Positions 45,079 to 53,899 of a stretch of 64,000 nucleotides of DNA are shown here, piece after piece. Each line of letters begins with the position of its first letter. Positions within the stretch are counted from its first letter, which is position 1. The notes beneath the pieces are model-generated. The model had not been told where the DNA came from. It saw only the letters and a list, made by a program, of their open reading frames with translations, and ran no database searches. The stretch is from the NCBI RefSeq assembly GCF_031846185.1, contig NZ_JAVRIF010000001.1, positions 310,001 to 374,000 on the forward strand, written 5' to 3'. This DNA comes from Thalassotalea_H castellviae. Lineage in GTDB: Bacteria > Pseudomonadota > Gammaproteobacteria > Enterobacterales > Alteromonadaceae. The translations under genes and the position numbers were made by a program.

Positions 45079-45412
45079 TACAATAACTCTCGTGATAAAA
45101 ATGAATAAACAATCTAATTAATAATTTTACTGTACGGAGTTTAACAAGATAAGGTTAGTACCAGATAGAAACTAACTATAGGTCCAGTGTTGAATTTAAA
45201 ACAAAGTAACTAGGAGAAGGTGCTTCAACATAAAAAGCTAAAGCTTATGCTTTTTGCATTAAACAAAGCCTAAGGGGTTAAACAAGTTGCATCACCATAT
45301 AGTGTAACACCTTGTTTTAATTGTTTATATTGAGTTATTTTTTATAAAACTACTTAAGTAAAACTCCCTGCTATTATTGTTAAATTAAATAAAAAAATAA
45401 TGGATAAAGACA
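45079..45412. other. Intergenic region between nitrilase and MocR genes
   Basis: 334 bp. It contains the operator pair at 45155-45187 and a hairpin at 45232-45255 (AAAAAGC/GCTTTTT), which may terminate the MocR transcript. No gene is seen. Confidence 0.65.
45155..45187 (-). promoter_or_regulatory. Candidate MocR operator pair upstream of the nitrilase gene
   Basis: The minus strand has CTGGACCTAT (45187-45178) and CTGGTACTAA (45164-45155), 23 bp apart start to start and 77 bp before the ATG. Both resemble known MocR-type half-sites such as the CTGGACYTAA box of TauR. Confidence 0.75.
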
Positions 45413-47254
45413 TTAATCAAGATACGTTAATTGACGGACAAAACAGTAGTTTTGATCGAACCATTTCATATCATTGCCATCCATAATGACATAAAAACCT
45501 TTAACTTCACCGTAGCCCCATAAATTCCATTGACGATAATACATATCTCCTTCCACCCACCAACGTCCAATATCAAATTCTGCGTCAATACCACCGGTAT
45601 GTCCTTTCATTGAACCATCACTTAATAGCTCAATAATACAAGGAACGCCATAAACCATTTGACACTCTAATTTGGCTCCAGACAAGGCATTCTGTAGCGA
45701 AGCACCCGTTAATAGATTACCTTTTGCATCCGATAATTTTTCTTCAAATTCATCCGTTAATTGATGAATAAGATCTGCTAATTTACTCACCCCTACGCGA
45801 ATTTTATCCGTTGCAATACTGGTAATTCCCATCCGGAAGCAATTCTCAGGATAAACAGAGCTGGCAAAATAGCGTTTCGCAGGCTCAATTAAAATACCTA
45901 TTTCTGCGGCCTTCTCGCGTAAGTAATCTCCATCAAGTTGTTTTGGCCCTGTGATCCAATACGCGGTGCCTCCTTGGATAGGTCCAGTATCAATACTATC
46001 AGGTAAATAGATATTTAATGCTTCTCTTAATTCTAACCAACGCTCAAAAAACACCTTATGCAAGTGCATCATAAAAGAGTCGTAATAACCCAATGATAAA
46101 AAGTAAGACACCGCACGTTGATTCGATAATGGAGGATTGCGCATCATTATTTTACGCAGTTTTTTCAGTTCATTAATTACTGAGCTATCAGCAACAATAA
46201 ACGCAATTTGAACCCCAGAAGCTAATACTTTCGACAAACATGACACATAAACCACCCGATTGTTTTTATCTAAACTCCTTAAAGCAGGGTGTGGTTGACC
46301 AAGAAAATTACTTTCAAACTCAAAATCATCTTCAATAATTATAAAGTCATGTTTATCAGCTTTTGTCAGCAGTTGATCTCGACGTTCCATAGACATAGTA
46401 ATACTAGTTGGGGTTTGATGACTCGGTGTGGTGTAAATAACATCGCAATCATTGAGCTTGTCATCAACCACCATGCCTTTGTCATCGATCTCTTGATAAA
46501 CTAACTTTGCACCTTGTTGTGACAATAAATCACGCATTTCAGGATAGCCAGGCTCCTCTACAGCAGCAGTAACTGAGTTATCTACAAATAATTGGGTAAT
46601 TAAATGGAGTGCTTGTTGAGTACCAACCGTAATTATAACTTCTTCACGGCTTGCTTGAATGCCGCGGCGAGGTAGAATTTTACTTCGGATCTCATCAATT
46701 AACATAGGATCATCTTGTAACCCTTGTAACTCAGACCATTGATATATTTCACCGCTGGCATTGGCACGGTTATTAGCATCACGCCATTCTTTTATCGGAT
46801 ATAATGACGAATCAAATTTACCATCAATAAATGGATAACTATAACTACGCCAGTTTGAGGGACATGAACTATAGGTTGTTAACGATACCGCGCCTTTAAA
46901 ATTATAATGAAAAGGCGTTTTAAATTGCGCTAATGATGTCGATTTTTTACTAGTAAGTGCTTGATTGTGTAATTGTGAGTTTGATGTTTGAACACAACCT
47001 TTGTGAATATTGTCACTGACAAAAATTCCACTGCGTTCTTTCGAAATTAAGTAGCCTTCTTCAATTAACGCTTGATACACAAGAACTATAGTATTTCTTG
47101 AAACATTTAATTGTTTGGCAAACTTTCGAGAAGATGGAAATTTACTGTTTGGTGGAAAAGCGCCAACGAGAATACCATCAACCATTTTAGTACGAATTTG
47201 ACTTTGCAAACTTTCATCTGATTGATGATCTATATGAATTAAAGGACTAACCAT
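45413..47254 (-). CDS. MocR-type regulator (GntR HTH plus aminotransferase) with an extra C-terminal domain
   Basis: I choose the ATG at 47254 (613 residues) with AGGTG upstream; an in-frame TTG at 47275 is less likely. A winged GntR helix-turn-helix (about 13-80) is followed by a linker and a fold-type I aminotransferase domain (about 140-500). The PLP lysine is in YVSCLSKVLA (K342), and GTQQALHLI and DDFEFESNF are further aminotransferase blocks. The last 100 residues (about 510-613) are not part of the usual MocR plan of 450-500 residues. They read as a small beta domain with GRWWVEGDMYYRQWN and FYVIMDGNDMKWFD. It probably senses an amine or amino acid and controls the surrounding genes. 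Confidence 0.85.
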   Translation of the reverse strand: MVSPLIHIDHQSDESLQSQIRTKMVDGILVGAFPPNSKFPSSRKFAKQLNVSRNTIVLVYQALIEEGYLISKERSGIFVSDNIHKGCVQTSNSQLHNQALTSKKSTSLAQFKTPFHYNFKGAVSLTTYSSCPSNWRSYSYPFIDGKFDSSLYPIKEWRDANNRANASGEIYQWSELQGLQDDPMLIDEIRSKILPRRGIQASREEVIITVGTQQALHLITQLFVDNSVTAAVEEPGYPEMRDLLSQQGAKLVYQEIDDKGMVVDDKLNDCDVIYTTPSHQTPTSITMSMERRDQLLTKADKHDFIIIEDDFEFESNFLGQPHPALRSLDKNNRVVYVSCLSKVLASGVQIAFIVADSSVINELKKLRKIMMRNPPLSNQRAVSYFLSLGYYDSFMMHLHKVFFERWLELREALNIYLPDSIDTGPIQGGTAYWITGPKQLDGDYLREKAAEIGILIEPAKRYFASSVYPENCFRMGITSIATDKIRVGVSKLADLIHQLTDEFEEKLSDAKGNLLTGASLQNALSGAKLECQMVYGVPCIIELLSDGSMKGHTGGIDAEFDIGRWWVEGDMYYRQWNLWGYGEVKGFYVIMDGNDMKWFDQNYCFVRQLTYLD

Positions 47255-47266
47255 CTTACGACACCT

Positions 47267-47314
47267 ATTTACCAAATGACTAATTTACCAAGAAAAAAGT
47301 AAATGATTTACCGT
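47267..47314 (-). promoter_or_regulatory. Three GGTAAAT direct repeats at the MocR gene promoter
   Basis: The minus strand carries ACGGTAAAT (47314-47306), TTGGTAAAT (47291-47283) and TTGGTAAAT (47275-47267), with start distances of 23 and 16 bp. They lie immediately before the MocR start. Direct repeats at this place fit autoregulation by a MocR protein, though the core differs from the CTGGNNC boxes. Confidence 0.55.
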
Positions 47315-47644
47315 GTAATCTAACCTTATTTCTTTCAACAAATAAATAGTAAATATTCAACGCTATGTTTTATTTGTACAAAACATTCACAATTTTGAGT
47401 CATTATAAGCAAGAAAACGGTTTGGTAACCAATGCGGTTGCACGATAAATAGGCTAACATTTAACAGTAATGATCCCCCTTTCAAACATGGCAAATTTAA
47501 CTGATGTTAAGTACGCACATAAAAAAGCATCGTTTCATAAATGTAGCGGATATTATGGTTGGGTAAAGTGTGAAATCACAGATTAATAAACAGAAAGCTC
47601 GTATTAATGGTATAAAATCAATACGAGCTCATAGCTCTCGAAGC
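47276..47644. other. Intergenic region between the MocR and PL17 genes
   Basis: Apart from the repeats next to the MocR gene, it holds a perfect short palindrome TTGGTAACCAA at 47422-47432 and the PL17 terminator-like hairpin at 47596-47629. No gene is seen. Confidence 0.6.
47596..47629 (-). terminator. Terminator-like hairpin after the PL17 gene
   Basis: AGCTCGTATT and AATACGAGCT form a 10-bp stem 15 bp past the stop. The following minus-strand sequence is only moderately T-rich. Confidence 0.6.
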
Positions 47645-49894
47645 TTAGTTCAGGTAAAAATATTGAAATGGACCAGTCCAATGATATGTTTGACCATTTA
47701 GTTTCAATTGATGCTTTGCCGCTTTATTAACGTTCTTATTAGCAACAACAAAATAACGCATGTCACCTTTTACCGTTTTAATGGATACGGCGGTATAGTT
47801 GTCATCATCTTGAAGGACTAATAATTCAGCAATATTACTATTTGAATTATGTGCTGATTCAGAAACGGGGGTATAACTGCCATGCGGTTCGATCACTGAT
47901 GCAAAAAGTGTTTGTTTAGCATTCTTTCGGCTAAGGATAATGGCAGGATCTTTACGTAAATTAAACTGAGGATCATTTGCACCAATACGGGCAAGTTGCA
48001 CTTTATCACCCTGTTCAGTCGCCATGGTTAAAGTATAAAAACGGCCTTTATCTAACCATGAGAATTTAGTATTTTCACTATTGGCTATCCCCTCAGCTTC
48101 CAAGTAAAGGTGTTGATAACCATTATTATCGCCTAACGGTTTTAAAGTGCGAGGAATTTGATAATCAATATTTGATTTTAGTATTTGACCAAAATAGTAA
48201 AATGGTAAGTCATATTGGTGATTGTTTTGAGCATCAGCTTTAAACAAATCTAAAACGAATGCTTTTTCAAAAGCTTCATCTTTGATCATCGCCATGGTTC
48301 TTTGCATTTTAGTGCCTGGGTAGGCATTTAGTTCTTCAGCACTGATCACTTGAACCGCTTTATTTGAAGCGTCGTAAAAACGCAACTGGGAATGATGTAG
48401 GCTACCTATTTCGTATTTTCCAGAAAAATGTGATTGTCTATTTTGAACCAACGTATTATGCGCAATGGTTTGTTTTGCCCAAGTTTTGTTTTCTGGCAGA
48501 TAATTGCCTCCTCCTTTTTGTTCAATATTAACAAAACGAGCTAAACCGTAGTCCTGCATGATTTCTTCGCCTTGGCCATAAAGTGAAAATGACAATTTGT
48601 CATAATGGCCATGACTTAAGCCTTGAGCGGTATATTTAAATAATAAGGTTAACGCTTCATCACCATGACGTAATAAACCTAATCCACCTTCATCGCCATC
48701 AGATCCATCCGAGTAATTTTCAGAGCCTTTGGTAAATTTTTTCGCTAAGCCATCACGAATGCCAGCAGCAACGGCATAACCGGTGTCATCAAGTAAAACC
48801 CGCCCTTGTTTTTCGGCGATACTCAATAAACGAGGATCTTTATTACCATAAAAATAAGCTATATTAACCGCAGTTACTACCGCATCGTTGTAGTACGACA
48901 TACCTTTTTGGCCATCATTAATCGGGAAAAAGTCACCGTCAGCATCAGATAAATTCAATAAAACATCTACCGCTTTTAATAATACGCCATTTTTATAATT
49001 TAATACGTCAAGATCTGGCCTTGCATTATTTAATGCTTGGGCAAAAACTAAAAAAGGATACATAGCATAACGTTGATAGTAAGGTCCTTCGGTATAATAT
49101 CCATCAGGTGAAAAAGGTTCATTTAAATTCGCGAAAAAACCAGCGCCTTGTCCTTCTACTTTCAGGAAACCACCATCATCATCTTTTGCACCAATTGCTA
49201 AACCATCTTCTTCTAAACCATATAAAGCTCGTTGAATAAGCTCTTCATCTTGCATGACTAGACCTATCATACCAACAGCTGCAGCTCCCCATGTACTATG
49301 GTTGTGTACTCGATTAAAAAACTGCGGGCTATCAATTGAGATATGATCAGCAAAAGGTTTAAATAAATTATCTTCTAAGGTTTCTCTGTCTGCTGCAGGT
49401 AACCAGTCATAAATAGCATCATAAGCTTGCGCTGCATACACCAACCAATTTGAATCATTTAGCGATTGCCAAAAAAGTTTTCCTCTTGCGTATGAACGTG
49501 TTTGTGGGTGTAAAGGGAGATCTTTATACATAGCTTCATATTGAAAAAACATATCACGCACATAGTTTGCATACTTTTCATCTTCTAAAATTTGAAATAA
49601 GACGCCTGCCTTTTGTAATAAAAAGAAATTCGCTTTATGACGTTGATGAGTATAGCCACCGGAAAAATCACGGGGTATCGGAGTATCAATACCTTGTTCA
49701 ATTTCAGCATCAACTTCTGTTTTCAATTGTTGCAAGGTTTTATCAAACAAAGGTGTTTTTCCTAAGCTTGCTTGAATTTTTGTGATGCCTTCTTTCGTTA
49801 AAATTAATCCTTTGCGATCACTTGCATGACAGGCTGAGATAAGCCCAAAATTGATAGCGATTAACAACCAAGCAATCATGATAATTGGCTTCAT
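47645..49894 (-). CDS. PL17 oligoalginate lyase
   Basis: A 749-residue exported enzyme with a signal peptide or lipobox-like start (LISACHAS, Cys at about 22). The N-terminal alpha/alpha toroid has RSYARGKLFWQSLNDSNW, and FNRVHNHSTWGAAAVGM holds catalytic-type Asn and His residues. The C-terminal heparinase II/III-like beta sheet domain has QGLSHGHYDKLSFSLYG. This layout fits PL17 exo-lyases such as Alg17C, which release 4-deoxy-5-keto uronate from alginate oligomers. The divergent gene 775 bp away is a TonB-dependent receptor that likely imports the oligomers. No other alginate lyase or KdgK/KdgA gene is in the window. Confidence 0.85.
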   Translation of the reverse strand: MKPIIMIAWLLIAINFGLISACHASDRKGLILTKEGITKIQASLGKTPLFDKTLQQLKTEVDAEIEQGIDTPIPRDFSGGYTHQRHKANFFLLQKAGVLFQILEDEKYANYVRDMFFQYEAMYKDLPLHPQTRSYARGKLFWQSLNDSNWLVYAAQAYDAIYDWLPAADRETLEDNLFKPFADHISIDSPQFFNRVHNHSTWGAAAVGMIGLVMQDEELIQRALYGLEEDGLAIGAKDDDGGFLKVEGQGAGFFANLNEPFSPDGYYTEGPYYQRYAMYPFLVFAQALNNARPDLDVLNYKNGVLLKAVDVLLNLSDADGDFFPINDGQKGMSYYNDAVVTAVNIAYFYGNKDPRLLSIAEKQGRVLLDDTGYAVAAGIRDGLAKKFTKGSENYSDGSDGDEGGLGLLRHGDEALTLLFKYTAQGLSHGHYDKLSFSLYGQGEEIMQDYGLARFVNIEQKGGGNYLPENKTWAKQTIAHNTLVQNRQSHFSGKYEIGSLHHSQLRFYDASNKAVQVISAEELNAYPGTKMQRTMAMIKDEAFEKAFVLDLFKADAQNNHQYDLPFYYFGQILKSNIDYQIPRTLKPLGDNNGYQHLYLEAEGIANSENTKFSWLDKGRFYTLTMATEQGDKVQLARIGANDPQFNLRKDPAIILSRKNAKQTLFASVIEPHGSYTPVSESAHNSNSNIAELLVLQDDDNYTAVSIKTVKGDMRYFVVANKNVNKAAKHQLKLNGQTYHWTGPFQYFYLN

Positions 49895-50668
49895 GTATTT
49901 AATACCTTTTCCATTGTTTGAGAAAAATAAAGCAAAAGTGTTAAAACTTAATTCTTCTCAGAACACCTTTTGCTCATTATTAAACGATGAGTTGTTTAAT
50001 AATAATATTGATTTACTTATTTTTAATTAATATAAGCAAGTTAAAAAGAGTAATAATTTAAAATAAGAGCATCGAATTTACACCCTTAACTTAAAATAAC
50101 AGCATCTTTATTTATATTGCTAATCTCTCCATAGTTTTCCTAAGAGCTAGGTAAAACACTGGTAATAGACCTGACTTTCAAATTGGTTACAAAAGTCAAA
50201 ATCAAATGTAAACAAAAACAACCAATTGGTCAACCAAAACGCTTATCATAGTTTTTTAATCAACTATTTAATCATTCTATTTGTATATTTATCAAACCAT
50301 TTAGCGATAAATAACTGCCAAATCAGCAATACTGAACAAAATATAGCTGCAAAAAAATATTTTAAATAAAACGATTAAAAACAATAACTTAAACAAAAAG
50401 CTCCATGTAAAAACAAAGCCAACACTAAATGTTAAACCATATTGGTAATAACCGATGCGATATTTATTTTGACCAATTAACCACTAAAAGGGTTGACCTT
50501 TTGAATTTTAATTGTAAGTATAATGAACAATCTTTGTAAGTATCATCGATATGCTTATAAAGATTAAAAGAAAGGTTTATCAAAAAGACTATATAAAATT
50601 TATTCAATAAAAGTGTTAAACAAAAAAACATTTTTATTTTTAATGATAAAGAACCACTGGGGAAAAAC
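49895..50668. promoter_or_regulatory. Long divergent control region of PL17 and receptor genes
   Basis: 774 bp without a gene, very A/T-rich. It contains TTGGT-CA-ACCAA (50226-50237), a match to the TNGTNNACNA pattern of FadR-type GntR regulators. TTGACCAA (50470-50477) and AAGG-GTTGA-CCTT (50489-50501) lie nearer the receptor, together with a TATAAT at 50519-50524 that is a likely -10 element. A Shine-Dalgarno GGGGA precedes the receptor ATG. Confidence 0.6.
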
Positions 50669-53600
50669 ATGAAACAAAAACTATCGAAAATAAGCTTAGC
50701 AGTTCTGTCTGCTACTGCGCTTAATATGACAACATCTGTGTACGCACAAGATGCTGAAGAAGCAGCGAAAGAAGTTGAAGTTATCGAAGTTACAGGCATG
50801 CGTAGTTCACTAACAAGCGCACTTGCTGAAAAACGTGACACTGATAACTTAACCGAAATCATCATGGCAACGGATATTGGTAAGTTACCTGATCAAAACT
50901 TAGCAGAAGTACTTGAAAACGTAACGGGTATTCAAATTACACGTACCGCAGGTATAGGTACAGGTGTTCAAATTCGTGGTAGTAATGCTAACCGAGTAGA
51001 AATTAACGGTGCTTCAACAGTAGGTTCAGGTGCTGGCCGTAGTGGTATGAACTTTGAAGATTTATCGGCTGCAATTATCGCTGGTGTTGAAATTACTAAA
51101 GCACCAGAAGCTAAAACAACAGAAGGCTCTATTGGCGGTACGGTAAATTTACGTACCATTCGCCCGCTTGAATTATCTGAAACATTAGGCTCGTTACGTG
51201 TTCAAGGTGAAGACAGTAGCCTTACCACCGATGGTGTACAACCACGCATTTCTGGTGCATACGGTGATAACTGGGAAACTGACTCTGGTCGTTTTGGTGT
51301 CGTAGTAAGTGGTAGTTATACAAAACAAGAAGCAACTTCATTCCGCCCTCGTGTTGACCGTGATGGTAGTCTTGTTGAAAACGCAAGTGCTGATGTTTAC
51401 CGTAATGGTTCATTAGAAGACCAAGCCACTAAACGTCCAGTAGCTCAATCTTTTGACTTTCTAGGTGTTCAATTCTTAAACCAAGAACTAGAAAACTTTG
51501 AATATGAAACCACTAACTTAGCAACAACGTTTGAATTTGCACCAAATGCAGATATGAAATTTTTCTTTGATGCGATTATAACTTCTCAAGAACGTCGTCA
51601 AGACAGTACTCGTGTTCAAGCATCAGGTGTTAGTAGTGTATTAAATTATAATTTACCGACTGAGTTCGAAACAGTAGATTTTGGCTCTTTAGACGGTGTT
51701 GATTTAGGCAGCATCCAAGCAGCATTACGCGGTACAGTTCAACCAAACTTAGGTGTGGATGATGATGATCCTAACTTACGTTTTAACAGTGATACAGGTG
51801 CACGTGTTACAGATACACAAGTATTTAGACTAGGTGGTGAATGGCAAGGTGAAGACTTGTTTATTAGTGCAGAAGTGTCAACTTCTAGCTCTGACACAAG
51901 AACACCTTCTTTGAACTCTCAATTAAACTTTATCAACCCTAACCCACTGACGCCACTTGATGGTTCAAGTAACGATAATGCCGTACCATTTATTTATGAT
52001 TTATCTGGTAATGCGTTAACTTTTGGTGTGGATTTCGACTCTCCTTATGCTCCAACAGTAGCTGACTTATTAAATCCAAACAATGTGGTATTAGACCAAG
52101 TAGATATTTCACGTAGTACGGTTGATAACTCTGACGATACTTTCCGTATAGACTCAACTTACTTTATCGACGATAACATTATTACTTCAATTGACTTTGG
52201 TTACCGTTACAATAAAGCTGAGCATAGTGCGGTTTCTATTACTGACCGTATCGGTGGTTTTAGTAAAATGGTAGATAGCCCTAATGGTTCTTTATTTTCT
52301 GAGCTTTTAGTTGCTGGCCCTAGTCATTTTGGTGACGCTGATGGTCGTGAATTAGCTATGCGAAATTTCTTAATTGTTGATCCTAACCTTGCATTTTCTG
52401 ACCCTGATAAAGTTTTATCTGTTTTAGAAAGCGCAATGGCAACTCATGGTGGTAATCAAGATTATTCTGACTTAACACCAGGTGATACTGCAGCCTTTAA
52501 CATTGAAGAAAAAAATCACGCGTTTTATGCACAAGCAAACTTTGAGTATGAAATGATCCGCGGTAACTTCGGTGTTCGTCACGTTAAAACTGATATAGCA
52601 TCTACTGGTAACACCGTTGTAAATGGCAACGTAACGCCAACAACAAACACTGCAGATTATAGCTTCACATTACCGCGTTTAAATATTGTCGCTGATGTAC
52701 ATGATGATGTATTGGTACGTTTAGGTTGGGGTAAAGACATTTTACGTCCAAACTTTGGCGACTTAAATACTTCTGTATCATTTGGTACTAACGAAAACCA
52801 AGCTGTAGAGTTAGGTAATGCGGCTCTAGAGCCTGAAGAAGTTACTTCGTTTGATATTGGTGCTGAGTGGTATTTTGCTGAGGCTGCTGTAATCAGTATT
52901 GGTTACTTTAAGAAAGATCGTACTAACTTATTTGTGATTGAATTAGACAGTGCGACACTAGATGCAAATGGCTGGCGCGACAGTAACCCTGCTTGTTCTG
53001 GTGGTGGTATATGGAACCCAGCAGTACAACCAAACGTCTTGGGTGACCCAAATACAGTTGGCTTATGTGTTGACCGTGAATCAAAATTCAATGACTCAGC
53101 TACAACAACTCAATCAGGTTTTGAAATGGCATTTCAATATGACCTATCAAGCTTTGAAGAACAGTTAGGTTGGGCATCAGGTTTTGGTATTGTTGCTAAC
53201 TATACTATTCAAGAATACAAAGGTGGTTCTGCATTCTATACGTCTGCAACGCGTGGTACCGATATCTTTAATGCTATTAACGGTGTGTATGATGACAGCC
53301 AATTTGTTAAATACACATCAGACCGTGGTCTTTTAGATTTCTCTGAAAATGCGTATAACGTTGCTGTATACTATGAAAAGCATGGTTTAGCCGCTCGTTT
53401 ACGTTACACATGGCGTGATGCGTTCCGTACAGAAGATACGGCAGCGGGTGCAAGTCTTAACTCTACATTAGGTTTCCCTGTTACTACACATGACAGAGGC
53501 CAGCTTAATGCCAGTGTGAGCTATGATGTAAACGAAAAATTAAACATTGGTTTAGAAGCAGTTAACTTAACGGAATCAGATATTACGCAATCTTGTGTTA

Positions 53601-53674
53601 ACGAAGGCGCTTTATTATGTGCTCAAGGTATCACTGACCGTCGTATCACTTTCGGTGCTAGCTACCGCTTTTAA
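50669..53674 (+). CDS. TonB-dependent receptor, TIGR01782-type, probably for alginate oligomers
   Basis: A 1001-residue receptor. A signal peptide (about 1-27, ending VYA) is followed by an acidic stretch and the TonB-box region EVIEVTGMRSSL. The plug begins with DTDNLTEIIMATDIGKLPDQ, characteristic of the TIGR01782 (Xanthomonas/Caulobacter) class used for complex glycans. The barrel ends in ITFGASYRF, the usual C-terminal Phe signature. Codons are biased to CGT and GGT, in keeping with high expression. It is divergent from the PL17 lyase and ends at a strong terminator. The alginate assignment is inference from that neighbour. Confidence 0.87.
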   Translation: MKQKLSKISLAVLSATALNMTTSVYAQDAEEAAKEVEVIEVTGMRSSLTSALAEKRDTDNLTEIIMATDIGKLPDQNLAEVLENVTGIQITRTAGIGTGVQIRGSNANRVEINGASTVGSGAGRSGMNFEDLSAAIIAGVEITKAPEAKTTEGSIGGTVNLRTIRPLELSETLGSLRVQGEDSSLTTDGVQPRISGAYGDNWETDSGRFGVVVSGSYTKQEATSFRPRVDRDGSLVENASADVYRNGSLEDQATKRPVAQSFDFLGVQFLNQELENFEYETTNLATTFEFAPNADMKFFFDAIITSQERRQDSTRVQASGVSSVLNYNLPTEFETVDFGSLDGVDLGSIQAALRGTVQPNLGVDDDDPNLRFNSDTGARVTDTQVFRLGGEWQGEDLFISAEVSTSSSDTRTPSLNSQLNFINPNPLTPLDGSSNDNAVPFIYDLSGNALTFGVDFDSPYAPTVADLLNPNNVVLDQVDISRSTVDNSDDTFRIDSTYFIDDNIITSIDFGYRYNKAEHSAVSITDRIGGFSKMVDSPNGSLFSELLVAGPSHFGDADGRELAMRNFLIVDPNLAFSDPDKVLSVLESAMATHGGNQDYSDLTPGDTAAFNIEEKNHAFYAQANFEYEMIRGNFGVRHVKTDIASTGNTVVNGNVTPTTNTADYSFTLPRLNIVADVHDDVLVRLGWGKDILRPNFGDLNTSVSFGTNENQAVELGNAALEPEEVTSFDIGAEWYFAEAAVISIGYFKKDRTNLFVIELDSATLDANGWRDSNPACSGGGIWNPAVQPNVLGDPNTVGLCVDRESKFNDSATTTQSGFEMAFQYDLSSFEEQLGWASGFGIVANYTIQEYKGGSAFYTSATRGTDIFNAINGVYDDSQFVKYTSDRGLLDFSENAYNVAVYYEKHGLAARLRYTWRDAFRTEDTAAGASLNSTLGFPVTTHDRGQLNASVSYDVNEKLNIGLEAVNLTESDITQSCVNEGALLCAQGITDRRITFGASYRF

Positions 53675-53725
53675 TACCAGTTTGAATATATCAACTTGAT
53701 ATTTTCATAGAAAAAATGAATAAAG

Positions 53726-53751
53726 AGCAAGCCGACCGGCTTGCTTTTTTT
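53726..53751 (+). terminator. Terminator after the PL17-linked receptor
   Basis: AGCAAGCC-GACC-GGCTTGCT hairpin followed by a run of seven T. Confidence 0.93.
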
Positions 53752-53899
53752 ATGAAAAAAATTTGATTAAAGGTGAATACCTTGAGTATGGTTAATGCTT
53801 ATTGATATGCCCAACTTACCCGCTTATGTATAGAAAAAACGAGTGTTGATATGTTTGAGAAACGTTTAAACACTCATTTAGCCCTTGAATTTACCCCCG

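Noticed and set aside
50159..50190. CTGGTAATAG followed by TTGG upstream of the PL17-linked receptor, as another MocR box
   Set aside because: The spacing is 24 bp instead of 23 and the position-7 C is missing, so I do not count it.
50464..50865. A 133-codon frame antisense to the start of the large receptor
   Set aside because: It lies mostly over the receptor start and its promoter and has no coding features; it is most likely a shadow frame.
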